Shown: positions 55,672 to 64,000 of the stretch, piece by piece
Position numbering within the stretch: position 1 is the first letter of the stretch
Layout of the letters: every line of letters starts with the position of its first letter
From: Nitrososphaerota archaeon
GTDB taxonomy: Archaea; Thermoproteota; Nitrososphaeria; Nitrososphaerales; Nitrosopumilaceae
Direction of reading: 5' to 3'
Assembly (NCBI GenBank): GCA_026708305.1
Contig: JAPOVD010000001.1
Coordinates: 62,001 to 126,000 of the forward strand
Length of the DNA: 64,000 nt
Notes under the pieces: generated by a model
Databases searched by the model: none
What the model saw: only the letters and a program-made list of their open reading frames with translations
Told to the model about the DNA's origin: nothing
Program-made: the position numbers and the translations under genes

Positions 55672-56985
55672 ATGCAAAAGCAATACATATGGCATCCAAA
55701 TACGCAAATGAAAGAATGGAGTAACTTTCGCATAATCAAAAGCGGAAATGGTATGTGGTTAATAGATTCAAATGGCAATAAACTACTAGATGGTGTAGCA
55801 AGTATGTGGTGTAATGTATGGGGTCATTCAAAAAAAGAATTAATAAATACAATTATAAAACAATCAAAGGATCTACAGCATTCTTCATTGTTTAATTTAA
55901 CTCATGAGCCTGCAGAAAAATTAGCAAAAAAACTAGCACAGATTTCACCTCACATGTATAAAGTATTTTATTCTGACAATGGATCAACGTCTATTGAAGT
56001 TGCTTTAAAAATAGCATTACAATATTGGCAAAATGTTGGAAAGAGTAAAAATAAATTTATTTCTCTAGAAAATGGGTATCATGGAGATACGTTTGGATCT
56101 ATGTCTGTGGGTTATATGGATGAATTTTTTTCTAAATTCAAAACAAACTTGTTCTCCGTCATACAAATTCCAGTGCCAATAAAATCAAAATTACCTACAA
56201 AATATACATTTGATGAATATCAAAAACATTGTCTAAATATGTTAGAAAGTAAATTAGCTAATGATAAAAAAATTGCTGCTATGATAATGGAAAGCGGAGC
56301 TCAAATAGCTGGAGGAGTAAACATATATCCAGATAAATTTCAACAAAAAATAAGTAAGCTGTGTAGAAAATACGAAGTGCTACTAATCGTAGATGAAGTT
56401 GCTACTGGGTTTGGAAGATTAGGATCGTTAGTAGAATATCAGTCACAAAAATCTAAACCAGACATAGTTTGTTATGGAAAGATGTTAACTGGAGGATATA
56501 TGACATTAGCTGCTACTTTAACCACAAAAAAAATTTATGATTCATTTAATGAGAAATTTTACAATATGAAACATTTTTTTCATGGACATACATTTACAGG
56601 AAATCCTATTGCAACGTCTGTAGCATATAAAAACTTGGAATTATATGGCAAATATAATCTGATTAAAAAAATAGAAAACAAATCGAAGTTATTAAAAAAA
56701 AGATATGATGAAATAACCTCATTAGACATGGTTAAGGATGTTAGAACAAAAGGTTTAGTAATGGGCATTGAATTACAAATTGATCGAACTAAAAAATCAC
56801 TAAATAAAATAATATTTGAAGAGGCAGCTAACAACAATATTTATCTACGTACATTAGGAAATGTAGTTATGCTAGTTCCACCATTAGCAATTTCTAAAAA
56901 TGAACTGACTTTTTTGATAGACAAGACAATAAAAACAATCCAAAACGTATCAAAAAATTTAAAACATAATCATAACAAATTTTAA
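55672..56985 (+). CDS. bioA: DAPA aminotransferase
   Basis: 437 residues. The start WHPNTQMKEW, WCNVWGHSKKE, the NGYHGDTFGSMSVG segment, VDEVATGFGRLG, the PLP lysine in CYGKMLTGGYM, and FFHGHTFTGNP are BioA motifs. It transaminates KAPA to DAPA, using SAM in the classical enzyme. It leads bioB and bioF on the plus strand. Confidence 0.94.
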   Translation: MQKQYIWHPNTQMKEWSNFRIIKSGNGMWLIDSNGNKLLDGVASMWCNVWGHSKKELINTIIKQSKDLQHSSLFNLTHEPAEKLAKKLAQISPHMYKVFYSDNGSTSIEVALKIALQYWQNVGKSKNKFISLENGYHGDTFGSMSVGYMDEFFSKFKTNLFSVIQIPVPIKSKLPTKYTFDEYQKHCLNMLESKLANDKKIAAMIMESGAQIAGGVNIYPDKFQQKISKLCRKYEVLLIVDEVATGFGRLGSLVEYQSQKSKPDIVCYGKMLTGGYMTLAATLTTKKIYDSFNEKFYNMKHFFHGHTFTGNPIATSVAYKNLELYGKYNLIKKIENKSKLLKKRYDEITSLDMVKDVRTKGLVMGIELQIDRTKKSLNKIIFEEAANNNIYLRTLGNVVMLVPPLAISKNELTFLIDKTIKTIQNVSKNLKHNHNKF

Positions 56986-57009
56986 TACATTTATTATTTA
57001 ATTAATTGT

Positions 57010-57984
57010 ATGAATAATGAGTTTATTCTGTCATGTCAAAATAAAATTCTAGCTGGTGGGAATATAAACAAAGACGAAGCTTCTAAGCTGATCAATATTC
57101 CTAACTACCTATTACATAACTTATCTAAATCAGCTAATAAAATAACTAGAGAAATTCATGGTAAAAAGATAGATGTAGAACAATTGACAAATATCAAAAA
57201 AAATAAATGTAGTGAAGATTGTTCATTTTGTAGTCAGTCTGCTTTTTTTGATACTGATGTTAACAGCTATGATTTTTTATCAGAAAACGAAATTATGAGG
57301 CAAGCAAAAAAAGCTTTTGATGAAGGTGCAGAATCATATTGTTTGGTAGCAGCATGGAAACAACCTTCCAGTAATAATTTTACTAAAATATGCGACATTA
57401 TCTCTAAGATTAAACAAAAATATCCAATAGACATAGAATGCAGCTTGGGATTTTTGACTTTAGAACAAGCAAAAAAACTTAAACAAATTGGAGTGAAAAG
57501 GTATAATCATAATTTAGAAACATCAAGAACAAAATTTCCAGAAATTTGTACAACTCATACATATGAGGATAGAATAAAAACTATCAAAATAGTAAAATTA
57601 GCTGGTTTGGAATTATGTACAGGAGGAATTTTAGGTTTGGGAGAAACTAGAACACAAAGACTAGAATTAATTTTGGATGTAGCATTTTTTGTTCCTGAAG
57701 AAGTAACAATTAATTTGTTAGTTCCAATATCAGGTACTCCGTTAGAATACCAGTCTCAATTATCAATAGATGAAGTATTAAGAGTGTTTGCAGTAACTAG
57801 ATTTTTGTTACCAAATTCAATTATCAAAATTTCTGGGGGTCGTGAATTTAATTTATTTGATGATGGTGAAAAATTATTATTAAGCGGTGCAAACGGTATA
57901 ATTAGTTCAGGTTATTTAACATTAGAAGGTAATGACACAAATAAAGATGTAAAAATGATTAAAAAAATAGGGCTTGAAACATAA
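57010..57984 (+). CDS. bioB: Biotin synthase
   Basis: 324 residues of radical-SAM enzyme with the C-x3-C-x2-C cluster in KCSEDCSFCSQSAFF (about residue 66), YNHNLETSR and CTGGILGLGETRTQR. The second iron-sulfur ligands (Cys in ECSLGF and CTTHTY) are also present. It inserts sulfur into dethiobiotin. Overlaps bioF by 11 bases. Confidence 0.95.
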   Translation: MNNEFILSCQNKILAGGNINKDEASKLINIPNYLLHNLSKSANKITREIHGKKIDVEQLTNIKKNKCSEDCSFCSQSAFFDTDVNSYDFLSENEIMRQAKKAFDEGAESYCLVAAWKQPSSNNFTKICDIISKIKQKYPIDIECSLGFLTLEQAKKLKQIGVKRYNHNLETSRTKFPEICTTHTYEDRIKTIKIVKLAGLELCTGGILGLGETRTQRLELILDVAFFVPEEVTINLLVPISGTPLEYQSQLSIDEVLRVFAVTRFLLPNSIIKISGGREFNLFDDGEKLLLSGANGIISSGYLTLEGNDTNKDVKMIKKIGLET

Positions 57985-59110
57985 ATTACTGTTCATAAAT
58001 GAAATACTAAAAAGAATAAAATTTGATAACACATATCGAAAATTAAAATTTGGTAGTAAGATAGGCACGCATATTAATATTAATAATCAAAAATTATTAA
58101 ATTTATGTTCTAATGATTATCTGTCAATTTCTAATTATGCGCATGAATTTTTGGGACAAATTGAATGTTGTTCTCGATCTATAATTAGCGATCAAATATT
58201 TAAATCGCTAGAAACAAAACTAGCAAAACATAAAATGCAAGAAAGTTCTTTAATTTATCCAACAGGTTATATGGCAAATTTAGGTACAATACCAACAATA
58301 ATTCAAAATAAAAATGATATAATTTTAAGTGACGAGTTTAATCATGCAAGTATAATTGATTCATGTAAACTAACTAACAAAAAAATCATAATTTATAAAC
58401 ATAATAACATGGAAGATTTAGAATCTAAAACAAAATCAAAAAAAAATCGCATATTCATAATTACTGAAGGTGTTTTTAGTATGGATGGAGATTTTGCAAA
58501 TTTAAAACGAATAGTGGAAATTGCAGAGAAAAAAAATGCAGTAATTATATTAGATGATGCACATGGTGATTTTGTATTAGGTGAAGATGGAAAAGGCACT
58601 GCTAATTACTTTCAAATGGATAAAAAAATAGATGTATACATAAGTAGTTTAAGTAAAGGATTAGGCTCATTTGGAGGGTATATTTCTTCTCAACACAACT
58701 TGATTAAATTATGTATCAATAGATCAAAATCTTTCATATACACTTCGGCATTACCATCACAATTAGTTCAATTTACATTAAAGAAATTTAATTCAAATAG
58801 AGAAAAACAACGTAAAAAATTATGGTATAATGTTAACAAACTAAAACAAGGATTAGAAAAATCAGGATATATGATTAAATCTAATTCTCACATTATTCCA
58901 ATAATTATAGGAAGTGAAAAAACAACTATATTATTCAGCAAATACTTACTCAAAAATGGAATCTATGCAATGCCAATACGTTATCCTACAGTCTCAAAAA
59001 ATAAAGCGCGAATTAGAATTTCAGTCACAGCTGGATTATCAGATCAGCAAATAGAAAAAACTATCAGCATATTTGATCGAGCCATTTCAAAATTTCAATT
59101 GGATCAATAA
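57974..59110 (+). CDS. bioF: 8-amino-7-oxononanoate synthase
   Basis: 378 residues. LLNLCSNDYLSIS at the start, ALSDEFNHASIID-type segment (LSDEFNHASIIDSCK), LDDAHGDFVLGEDGKG and the PLP lysine in ISSLSKGLGSFGGY match the alpha-oxoamine synthases. It joins pimeloyl-CoA or pimeloyl-ACP with alanine. No gene for making the pimeloyl group is nearby. TTG start within bioB. Confidence 0.9.
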   Translation: MKHKLLFINEILKRIKFDNTYRKLKFGSKIGTHININNQKLLNLCSNDYLSISNYAHEFLGQIECCSRSIISDQIFKSLETKLAKHKMQESSLIYPTGYMANLGTIPTIIQNKNDIILSDEFNHASIIDSCKLTNKKIIIYKHNNMEDLESKTKSKKNRIFIITEGVFSMDGDFANLKRIVEIAEKKNAVIILDDAHGDFVLGEDGKGTANYFQMDKKIDVYISSLSKGLGSFGGYISSQHNLIKLCINRSKSFIYTSALPSQLVQFTLKKFNSNREKQRKKLWYNVNKLKQGLEKSGYMIKSNSHIIPIIIGSEKTTILFSKYLLKNGIYAMPIRYPTVSKNKARIRISVTAGLSDQQIEKTISIFDRAISKFQLDQ

Positions 59111-59208
59111 CTCATATCTATACCATAAAACATTGGCGAACCCATGAAAAATGCTATTGTAATAATACTCGCCAAGATTATTCCTACAATAACGAACCTT
59201 TTATTCAT
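59104..59208 (-). CDS. 34-residue single-helix membrane microprotein
   Basis: From ATG 59208 the product is a basic start (MNKR), one membrane helix (FVIVGIILASIITIAFF) and a short MGSPMFYGIDMSY tail. A longer in-frame version from 59286 is unlikely. It overlaps the bioF end by 7 bases in opposite orientation. No function recognised; the tail looks like a conserved outer segment. Confidence 0.5.
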   Translation of the reverse strand: MNKRFVIVGIILASIITIAFFMGSPMFYGIDMSY

Positions 59209-59344
59209 TAATGTTGTATATGATAAGAAATTAATAACTATTACAAAATAAAGTTGTATCTTTATTAAGTTTAACTGTAGTGACATCTATCATGGTGACA
59301 AATTTCTTAAATTGAATTTAATAAATTAAACGTAGTAAATTAAA

Positions 59345-59992
59345 TTGGTATTAAATAATTGGAATAAATCAAATGGTAATTCAAGTTTATCACAAAAAAT
59401 GTTAGATAAAGTCAAACACACCATCCCAATAAAAAATAAACTCGATATTGCACAAAAGAAATTACAATTTCAAGTTTCTAAATTAGACTACATTCATGAA
59501 AAATTACAAAAAAAAAGCGAATACATATTTAAAAAAATTATCAATGCACAAAAAATCAATAATAAAACTTATGCAAAAGCATATGCAATAGAATTAACTG
59601 AGATTAGAAAAATGAAAACAATGGTAAATAATGCAAAGTTAGCAATGGAGCAAATCCAAATAAGATTAAATACTATATCAGAATTAGGAGATATAGTAGT
59701 CACTTTAAGTCCATGTATGTCTATAATAAAAGGATTAGGTAACACATTAAACGAAGTAGTTCCTGAAACTAATTATTCTATTCAGGATCTATCTAAGACG
59801 TTAAATGATGTATTATCTAGCTCATCATTATCAAGTCATGATGATGTAATTAATAATACGAATGACAAAGACACTTTAGCCATATTAGAAGAAGCGCAAT
59901 CAATAATAGAGAAAAAAGCAAAAGACAATATTCCTGAACTCCCAAATTCATTGAAGTTTAATAAATACGCATCTAAAAGTCAAAAAATATAA
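59345..59992 (+). CDS. cdvB: ESCRT-III-like cell-division protein CdvB family
   Basis: 215 residues with the Snf7/ESCRT-III layout: a long basic first helix (IPIKNKLDIAQKKLQFQVSK), a hairpin helix (TEIRKMKTMVNNAKLAMEQI), a shorter set of helices, and a C-terminal tail ending in AQSIIEKKAKDNIPELPNS. The IPELP part resembles the proline-type MIT-interacting motif that binds the Vps4-like ATPase CdvC. It forms membrane-remodelling filaments. Thaumarchaeota keep several CdvB paralogues; which one this is cannot be told. TTG start behind an AT-rich promoter. Confidence 0.85.
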   Translation: MVLNNWNKSNGNSSLSQKMLDKVKHTIPIKNKLDIAQKKLQFQVSKLDYIHEKLQKKSEYIFKKIINAQKINNKTYAKAYAIELTEIRKMKTMVNNAKLAMEQIQIRLNTISELGDIVVTLSPCMSIIKGLGNTLNEVVPETNYSIQDLSKTLNDVLSSSSLSSHDDVINNTNDKDTLAILEEAQSIIEKKAKDNIPELPNSLKFNKYASKSQKI

Positions 59993-60003
59993 TAAACTAT
60001 GTT

Positions 60004-60387
60004 TTATAGTGTACAGATCATATTCAATGTTTTTTTTATTCTATGAATGGTGGTATTACTGTATCCTAATTTTTGATAATTTTTAATCATCACGTTCCAA
60101 TTTTTTAATCTCCATTGTGCTTGTTCGATAGTTATAGAATGAGTTTCTTTTCTAACAATACTTTTTCTGCCAACTTTTAATGTACCAGCATCATTTGCTA
60201 TCCATCTATTATGAGCAAATTTCAAACCAATAATTATTTCATTCATAGGTAATTGTAAAAAATATTGTTTTAACAGATCTAATTGCATTCGAGTAGGTTT
60301 ATTTATTGCACACAAATGTATTTTATGCGTCATCTCCATCGCATCATAATGTTCATCATATTTATTAAAATGATTACCTATAAACAA
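60004..60387 (-). CDS. Hypothetical protein
   Basis: 127 residues, not recognised. It has His-rich N-terminal segments (NHFNKYDEHYDAMEMTHKIH), a central GLKFAHNRWIANDAG block and a C-terminal helix-turn-helix-like part (LKNWNVMIKNYQKLGYSNTT). DNA binding is possible but not shown. Convergent with cdvB 11 bases away. Confidence 0.62.
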   Translation of the reverse strand: MFIGNHFNKYDEHYDAMEMTHKIHLCAINKPTRMQLDLLKQYFLQLPMNEIIIGLKFAHNRWIANDAGTLKVGRKSIVRKETHSITIEQAQWRLKNWNVMIKNYQKLGYSNTTIHRIKKTLNMICTL

Positions 60388-60402
60388 ATTATTGAAAATT
60401 TA

Positions 60403-60525
60403 CTAACAACTAATAAATTCTAATAAAGAATTTTTACAAATTGTGTTATAAATTGCAAAGCCAAAAATAATTACTGCGAATATGGACAAAGGAATAACAA
60501 TCAAAAATTTTTCTTTGTAGCCCAT
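60403..60525 (-). CDS. 40-residue single-helix membrane microprotein
   Basis: From ATG 60525 the frame encodes MGYKEKF, then one membrane helix (LIVIPLSIFAVIIFGFAIY) and a short NTICKNSLLEFISC tail with two cysteines. Stop TAG at 60403. Basic start and single helix give an in-to-out topology. It precedes the hypothetical gene at 60004-60387 by 15 bases on the same strand. No family recognised. Confidence 0.5.
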   Translation of the reverse strand: MGYKEKFLIVIPLSIFAVIIFGFAIYNTICKNSLLEFISC

Positions 60526-60574
60526 ATTTTAGAAAAACTATATAAAGATATTAAACGTTGATTTTTAGACAAAA

Positions 60575-60991
60575 TTATTCGACTGAAATTATGAATTTAC
60601 CTCGTGTAGTAGGGTTTTGTAAAGATTTAATCATTATTCTAGGTATCGAAAGTGAAGCTTTATTACAATTTATGGCCAACGTACGAGGGCATACATAATT
60701 ACTTTTTCGTAATACTATATCATTTTTATCTGTAAATGATAAACTTTGGTTTCCACTACCTACAATATGAAAAGAAATATTATTTACAATTATTGTAACT
60801 GTAATTATAGAAAAAGAATTACGCAGTTTATTTTTCAACGATATTGGAAGATCATTACAACTATAATTCGCATTAACACCTATTATGCAATCTCCATTTG
60901 TGGTAAGATGTTCATCTTTGGTTATTTCGATAGTGTTTTTATGAGTAGATCGTATATTTTTATGTCCAAAAAATTCTATTTCAAATTTCAT
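60575..60991 (-). CDS. DUF371 family protein
   Basis: 138 residues. The start KFEIEFFGHKNIRSTHKNTI, followed by EITKDEHLTTNGDCIIGVNA, is the DUF371 signature, an archaeal family of unknown function. The DLPISLKNKLRN segment and the C-terminal ALxC-type segment (TLAINCNKASLSIPR) fit the family length. The ATG at 60991 is used; an upstream start would add residues outside the domain. Divergent from psmA with about 50 bases between. Confidence 0.85.
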   Translation of the reverse strand: MKFEIEFFGHKNIRSTHKNTIEITKDEHLTTNGDCIIGVNANYSCNDLPISLKNKLRNSFSIITVTIIVNNISFHIVGSGNQSLSFTDKNDIVLRKSNYVCPRTLAINCNKASLSIPRIMIKSLQNPTTRGKFIISVE

Positions 60992-61040
60992 GTTACCAAC
61001 ATAATAATTTAAATTAAACATTAAAATCAATCTATGTGAT

Positions 61041-61775
61041 TTGTTACCAGCACAACAAGGTTATGATAGAGCCATCACAGTATTTTCTCCAGACGGTAGA
61101 TTATATCAAGTCGAATATGCAATAGAAACAGTCAGAAGAGGGACAATTGCCATAGGAATAAAATGCAAAGATGGAATCATAATTGCAGTAGAAGAAAAAC
61201 CACGTAAACTTCAAATTTCCCAGAATTCTCAAAAAATATTTCAAATTGATGATCATATTGGTGTTGCAGCAGCTGGGTATATTCCAGATGCTCGTAATCA
61301 AGTTGACAGTGCGCGTTTTTTTGCACAAAGCAACAAATTAATTTATAACGAACCTGTAGATGCAGAATCAGTAGCAAAACATTTGGCAGATCAATGCCAG
61401 CAATTTACACAATATGCAGGAGTACGTCCATTTGGAGTGGCATTGATAATAGGAGGGGTAATAGAAAACAAGTGTTCTCTATATTTAACAGATCCAAGCG
61501 GCACATACATACCATATGATGCTGTTGCAATAGGTTCTGGTTCTGAAAAAGTTACAGAATTTTTTGAAAAAAAATACAAGAAAGAATTAACTTTAGACGA
61601 TGCATGCATTTTAGCCATATCTGCCATCTACATTGCAAGTGAAGATAAAGAAAATGCAAAATACATCAAAATGTCTAAGCTTAGTTTGGACACTAAAATT
61701 TTTGAAAATATTTCAGATGTGCAAATTAATGAATTCTCAAAACGAGCTAAGGATCATAATGATTATAAATCATAA
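61041..61775 (+). CDS. psmA: Proteasome alpha subunit
   Basis: 244 residues. The N-terminal gate and H0 helix (GYDRAITVFSPDGRLYQVEY), the IAIGIKCKDGIIIAVEEKP strand pair and the GVAAAGYIPDAR and VRPFGVALIIGG segments are classic alpha-type. Rings of seven cap the 20S core and control entry. TTG start. Its stop TAA overlaps the ATG of the SPOUT gene by one base. Confidence 0.95.
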   Translation: MLPAQQGYDRAITVFSPDGRLYQVEYAIETVRRGTIAIGIKCKDGIIIAVEEKPRKLQISQNSQKIFQIDDHIGVAAAGYIPDARNQVDSARFFAQSNKLIYNEPVDAESVAKHLADQCQQFTQYAGVRPFGVALIIGGVIENKCSLYLTDPSGTYIPYDAVAIGSGSEKVTEFFEKKYKKELTLDDACILAISAIYIASEDKENAKYIKMSKLSLDTKIFENISDVQINEFSKRAKDHNDYKS

Positions 61776-62587
61776 TGAATTTTTTTATTGCTATTCCAAA
61801 TACTTCTTTAGCAGATGAAATTCATCAATTAAACAAAACAAAAAAAATATCTCAAATTGCACGTGCATGTGCAACATTTAGAGTTGATACTATATTTATT
61901 TATGATGAAGATTATAATTTTAAAAGAGATCGAAAGCTCTTGATCGAAGTTTTAAGATATATGGATACTCCACAATTTTTACGTAAAAAAATATTTCCAA
62001 AAACTAATGAGCTAAAGTATTCTGGAATTACATCGCCGTTGAAGATACCTAGTCATAATACAGTAAACAAAGTTACAAAAATAAAATCTGGAGATATTAA
62101 AGATGGCGTCATCGTTTCTATAAACAAAAAAATGTTTATAGACATTGGATTTGATTTTCGTTTACTGTATTTTGGAAAAAAAATGATTGGAAATCGAATA
62201 CAAATAAAATTTCAAAACGGTTATCCTAATTTAAACTTCAAGGAAATAAAACGTGAAGAAATAAACGATTATTGGGGTTATAAAATAAAAACGAAGAGAA
62301 ATTTGTTAAATTTTTTGTTATCTTGGAATGGCGATATAATTTTGACGTCCAGAAAAGGAATTGTGACGTCAGTAAATAATTTACGACAGTATACTGGCAA
62401 AAAAAACATGTTGGTTGTTTTTGGCACACCAAATAGAGGATTACATGATATTTTAGGCAATAAAATTAACATAATTCCGCACTCCAAAATTCTTAATTTT
62501 TTTCCTAATCAGAAAACTATGACAATAAGATTAGAGGAAGCTATTAACGGTGTATTATCCATTTTAAATTTATTTCAACATCATTAA
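61775..62587 (+). CDS. SPOUT-class RNA methyltransferase
   Basis: 270 residues of the archaeal relatives of human SPOUT1. A first part with IARACATFRVDTIFIYDED, an inserted OB-like domain (KSGDIKDGVIVSINKKMFID), and the knot-forming C terminus LVVFGTPNRGLHDIL and FFPNQKTMTIRLEEAI are visible. It probably methylates rRNA, SAM-dependent. It lies between psmA and the uL3 gene, which fits a ribosome role. Confidence 0.85.
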   Translation: MNFFIAIPNTSLADEIHQLNKTKKISQIARACATFRVDTIFIYDEDYNFKRDRKLLIEVLRYMDTPQFLRKKIFPKTNELKYSGITSPLKIPSHNTVNKVTKIKSGDIKDGVIVSINKKMFIDIGFDFRLLYFGKKMIGNRIQIKFQNGYPNLNFKEIKREEINDYWGYKIKTKRNLLNFLLSWNGDIILTSRKGIVTSVNNLRQYTGKKNMLVVFGTPNRGLHDILGNKINIIPHSKILNFFPNQKTMTIRLEEAINGVLSILNLFQHH

Positions 62588-62634
62588 TAAATTTCAGAAT
62601 AGATATATAGCTGCGTCTATCATTTCGATTGGTA

Positions 62635-63612
62635 ATGGGACATAGGAAACATAGCCAACCTAGGAGAGGTAGTCTTGCATATTTGCCACATGGAAGAGCT
62701 AGGAGTATGGAAGCTAGAATACGTACGTGGATAAATAATGATATCAGTAACGCGCCAAAAATTCTGGGCCATGCTGGATTTAAGGTTGGTTGCTTGCAAA
62801 TTGCAAGTGTGGATGATAAAGAAAAAACTCCAAACGCGGGTAAGCAGATTATAGATATTGGTACAATCTTAGCCACACCGCCAGCTGTTGTTGTTGCTGC
62901 TAGAGGATATTCTGACGAGAATAAAATATACGATGTGTTTGCATCAAACTTGCCAAAAGAGATAATAAAATATGTCAAACCAAAAAAAAATGGCATCAAA
63001 ATATTGGAAAATAAACTAAGTAAAATTAAAAGATTATTTGTCATATTAGCTGTAATACCTAGTAATGTAGGTTTATCTCAGAAAAAACCATATATTTTTG
63101 AAGTCGGTATAAATGGGAATGATATGAAAGAACAATTAGAATTCATAAAAAAAAATTTAGGCAAATCATTAAAAATTTCAGATATTTTTGAAGCTGGTAC
63201 TAAAATAGATGTTGCAGCCATAACAAAAGGTAAAGGATGGGAGGGTCCAATTACTAGATGGGGAGTTAAAAGAAAACAACATAAATCAAGAAAAAGTGTA
63301 AGAGAAGTAGGATCTTTAGGTCCTATATCCCCTCAAAATGTTATGTATACTGTTCCTCGTGCTGGACAAAGAGGATTTCATCAGAGGATAGAATATAATA
63401 AGAGAATTATGGTTGTTAGCAATACTACAAAAAACGAATTTAAAATCAATCCAAAAGGTGGATTTAAACATTTTGGATTTATAGATGGAGATTACATAAT
63501 AATCAGAGGATCTGTACCAGGATCAATAAAACGTCTAATTAAACTACGGACATCAATACGATCTCCACAAAAAAAGTTAATCAAACCAAATGTAATTAGT
63601 ATAATAAGATGA
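62635..63612 (+). CDS. rpl3: Ribosomal protein uL3
   Basis: 325 residues. The start GHRKHSQPRRGSLAYLPHGR, the ILGHAGFKVGCLQI segment, VDVAAITKGKGWEGPITRWG (the family signature) and VPRAGQRGFHQRIEYNKR are unmistakable. It binds near the peptidyl-transferase centre. The ATG at 62635 is used; TTG 62629 is two codons earlier. Its TGA overlaps the uL4 ATG (ATGA). Confidence 0.95.
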   Translation: MGHRKHSQPRRGSLAYLPHGRARSMEARIRTWINNDISNAPKILGHAGFKVGCLQIASVDDKEKTPNAGKQIIDIGTILATPPAVVVAARGYSDENKIYDVFASNLPKEIIKYVKPKKNGIKILENKLSKIKRLFVILAVIPSNVGLSQKKPYIFEVGINGNDMKEQLEFIKKNLGKSLKISDIFEAGTKIDVAAITKGKGWEGPITRWGVKRKQHKSRKSVREVGSLGPISPQNVMYTVPRAGQRGFHQRIEYNKRIMVVSNTTKNEFKINPKGGFKHFGFIDGDYIIIRGSVPGSIKRLIKLRTSIRSPQKKLIKPNVISIIR

Positions 63613-64000
63613 AAACCACAATATTATCAGCAACTGGAGAAGTAGAAAACGAAATAGAATTACCAAAAATTTTTTCAATAGTAGTAAATCATAAATTAAT
63701 TCACAAAGTTTTTACAAATATTAGTTCTCATCAATTTCAAAAGCAAGGGCGTCATGCTACAGCAGGAATGGATGTATCTGCAAGCACTTTAAACCCACCT
63801 ACTGGTCATGGACAATCAAGAGTAGCTAGAATACATAGTGGAGGAGGAGGCAGGCAAGGACAGGCCGGAGGCATTGCCTCAGTGAGAGGAGGTAGACAAG
63901 CACATCCGCCAATTAGTAAAAAAATAATTTATAAAAAACTGAATAAAAAAGAAATAAAATATGCATTGGGATCTGCAATAGCAGCAACAACATCAAGATT
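63609..64000 (+). CDS. rpl4: Ribosomal protein uL4, truncated by window edge
   Basis: The first 130 or so residues of uL4: MKTTILSATGEVENEIELP, then GRHATAGMDVSASTLNPPTG, RIHSGGGGRQGQAGGIASVR and KKLNKKEIKYALGSAIAATT. It lines the exit tunnel. The remainder lies beyond base 64000. Overlaps uL3 by 4 bases, as in the standard archaeal S10-type operon start. Confidence 0.93.
   Translation, partial: MKTTILSATGEVENEIELPKIFSIVVNHKLIHKVFTNISSHQFQKQGRHATAGMDVSASTLNPPTGHGQSRVARIHSGGGGRQGQAGGIASVRGGRQAHPPISKKIIYKKLNKKEIKYALGSAIAATTSR

Noticed and set aside
60746-61012. 88-codon plus-strand frame opposite DUF371
   Set aside because: Antisense to a recognised archaeal family and ends before psmA without any motif.
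1-64000. CRISPR arrays, insertion sequences, prophage genes, toxin-antitoxin pairs or defence islands
   Set aside because: I saw no repeat arrays, transposase or integrase motifs, or foreign-looking base composition; gene content is core metabolism throughout.

Overview
This window is best read as part of the chromosome of an ammonia-oxidising-type archaeon of the Thaumarchaeota/Nitrososphaerota, most likely a marine or host-associated member of the Nitrosopumilales. The base composition is very AT-rich (roughly 25-30% GC by eye, not computed). Archaeal informational genes are present: ribosomal protein S26e, uL3-uL4, release factor aRF1, proteasome alpha, the resolvase Hjc, and the AspRS-GatCAB set. 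The combination of an ESCRT-III-like CdvB, two PurP-type ligases, a bioDABF biotin set and many small conserved-looking unknown genes points the same way. No ammonia oxidation or carbon-fixation marker lies in the window, so the assignment rests on these families and not on metabolism.

The window is packed: about 81 protein genes and one tRNA, with no gene-free stretch longer than about 155 bases (the longest are 35531-35684, 59209-59344 and 36187-36307; apart from short AT-rich sequence I see nothing in them). Many genes overlap by 1-14 bases and many start with TTG, often as a TTGA stop/start overlap. I see no insertion sequence, phage, CRISPR array or rRNA; this is core chromosome.

Layout. 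1-8.8 kb: a PurP-like ligase paralogue, UbiX plus an SRPBCC protein, tatC-tatA, and the purine genes purS, purQ, purL and purF. 8.9-13.9 kb: agmatinase-type ureohydrolase, a CDP-alcohol phosphatidyltransferase, S26e, a PfkB-like kinase, a dolichol-phosphate-mannose-synthase-like GT2 followed by an overlapping GtrA protein, and an NAD kinase carrying a C-terminal winged helix. 13.9-23 kb (minus strand): a tightly coupled trpEGDCBA-pyrG operon lacking trpF, preceded by ilvD. 23-28.3 kb: a His-rich anchored protein, HIT protein, aRF1, and an ArsR-like regulator followed by phnDCE. 28.3-36.8 kb: the canonical purP, aspS-gatCAB, a TIGR00300 LOR/SDH protein, a decayed or frameshifted HD-domain gene and a cobalamin adenosyltransferase. 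36.9-48.9 kb: tRNA-Phe, two stand-alone Lrp-type effector domains, a VOC protein, a class III nucleotide cyclase among unknown genes, ilvA, purE/purK, membrane proteins, a nucleotidyltransferase, an LLM oxidoreductase-thiolase-DUF35 trio, Hjc and several unknown small proteins, including a 40-residue Cys-rich protein at 48911-49033. 49-59 kb: thrC, a CNNM/CorC-type protein, archaeal GAPDH, HMG-CoA synthase and the biotin genes. 59-64 kb: CdvB, small unknowns, DUF371, proteasome alpha, and a SPOUT methyltransferase-uL3-uL4 operon that runs off the right edge.

Taken together the genes give large parts of de novo purine, tryptophan, branched-chain amino acid, threonine, pyrimidine (CTP) and biotin synthesis, tRNA-dependent amidation, twin-arginine export and the mevalonate entry step. 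The most interesting items are three places where an A-run appears to break a frame (the HD protein, the canonical purP N-terminus, and the GT2/GtrA pair), the NAD kinase-winged helix fusion, the PurP paralogue that has lost its glycine-rich ATP loop, and a set of microproteins of about 40 residues with clear metal-binding or membrane signatures.
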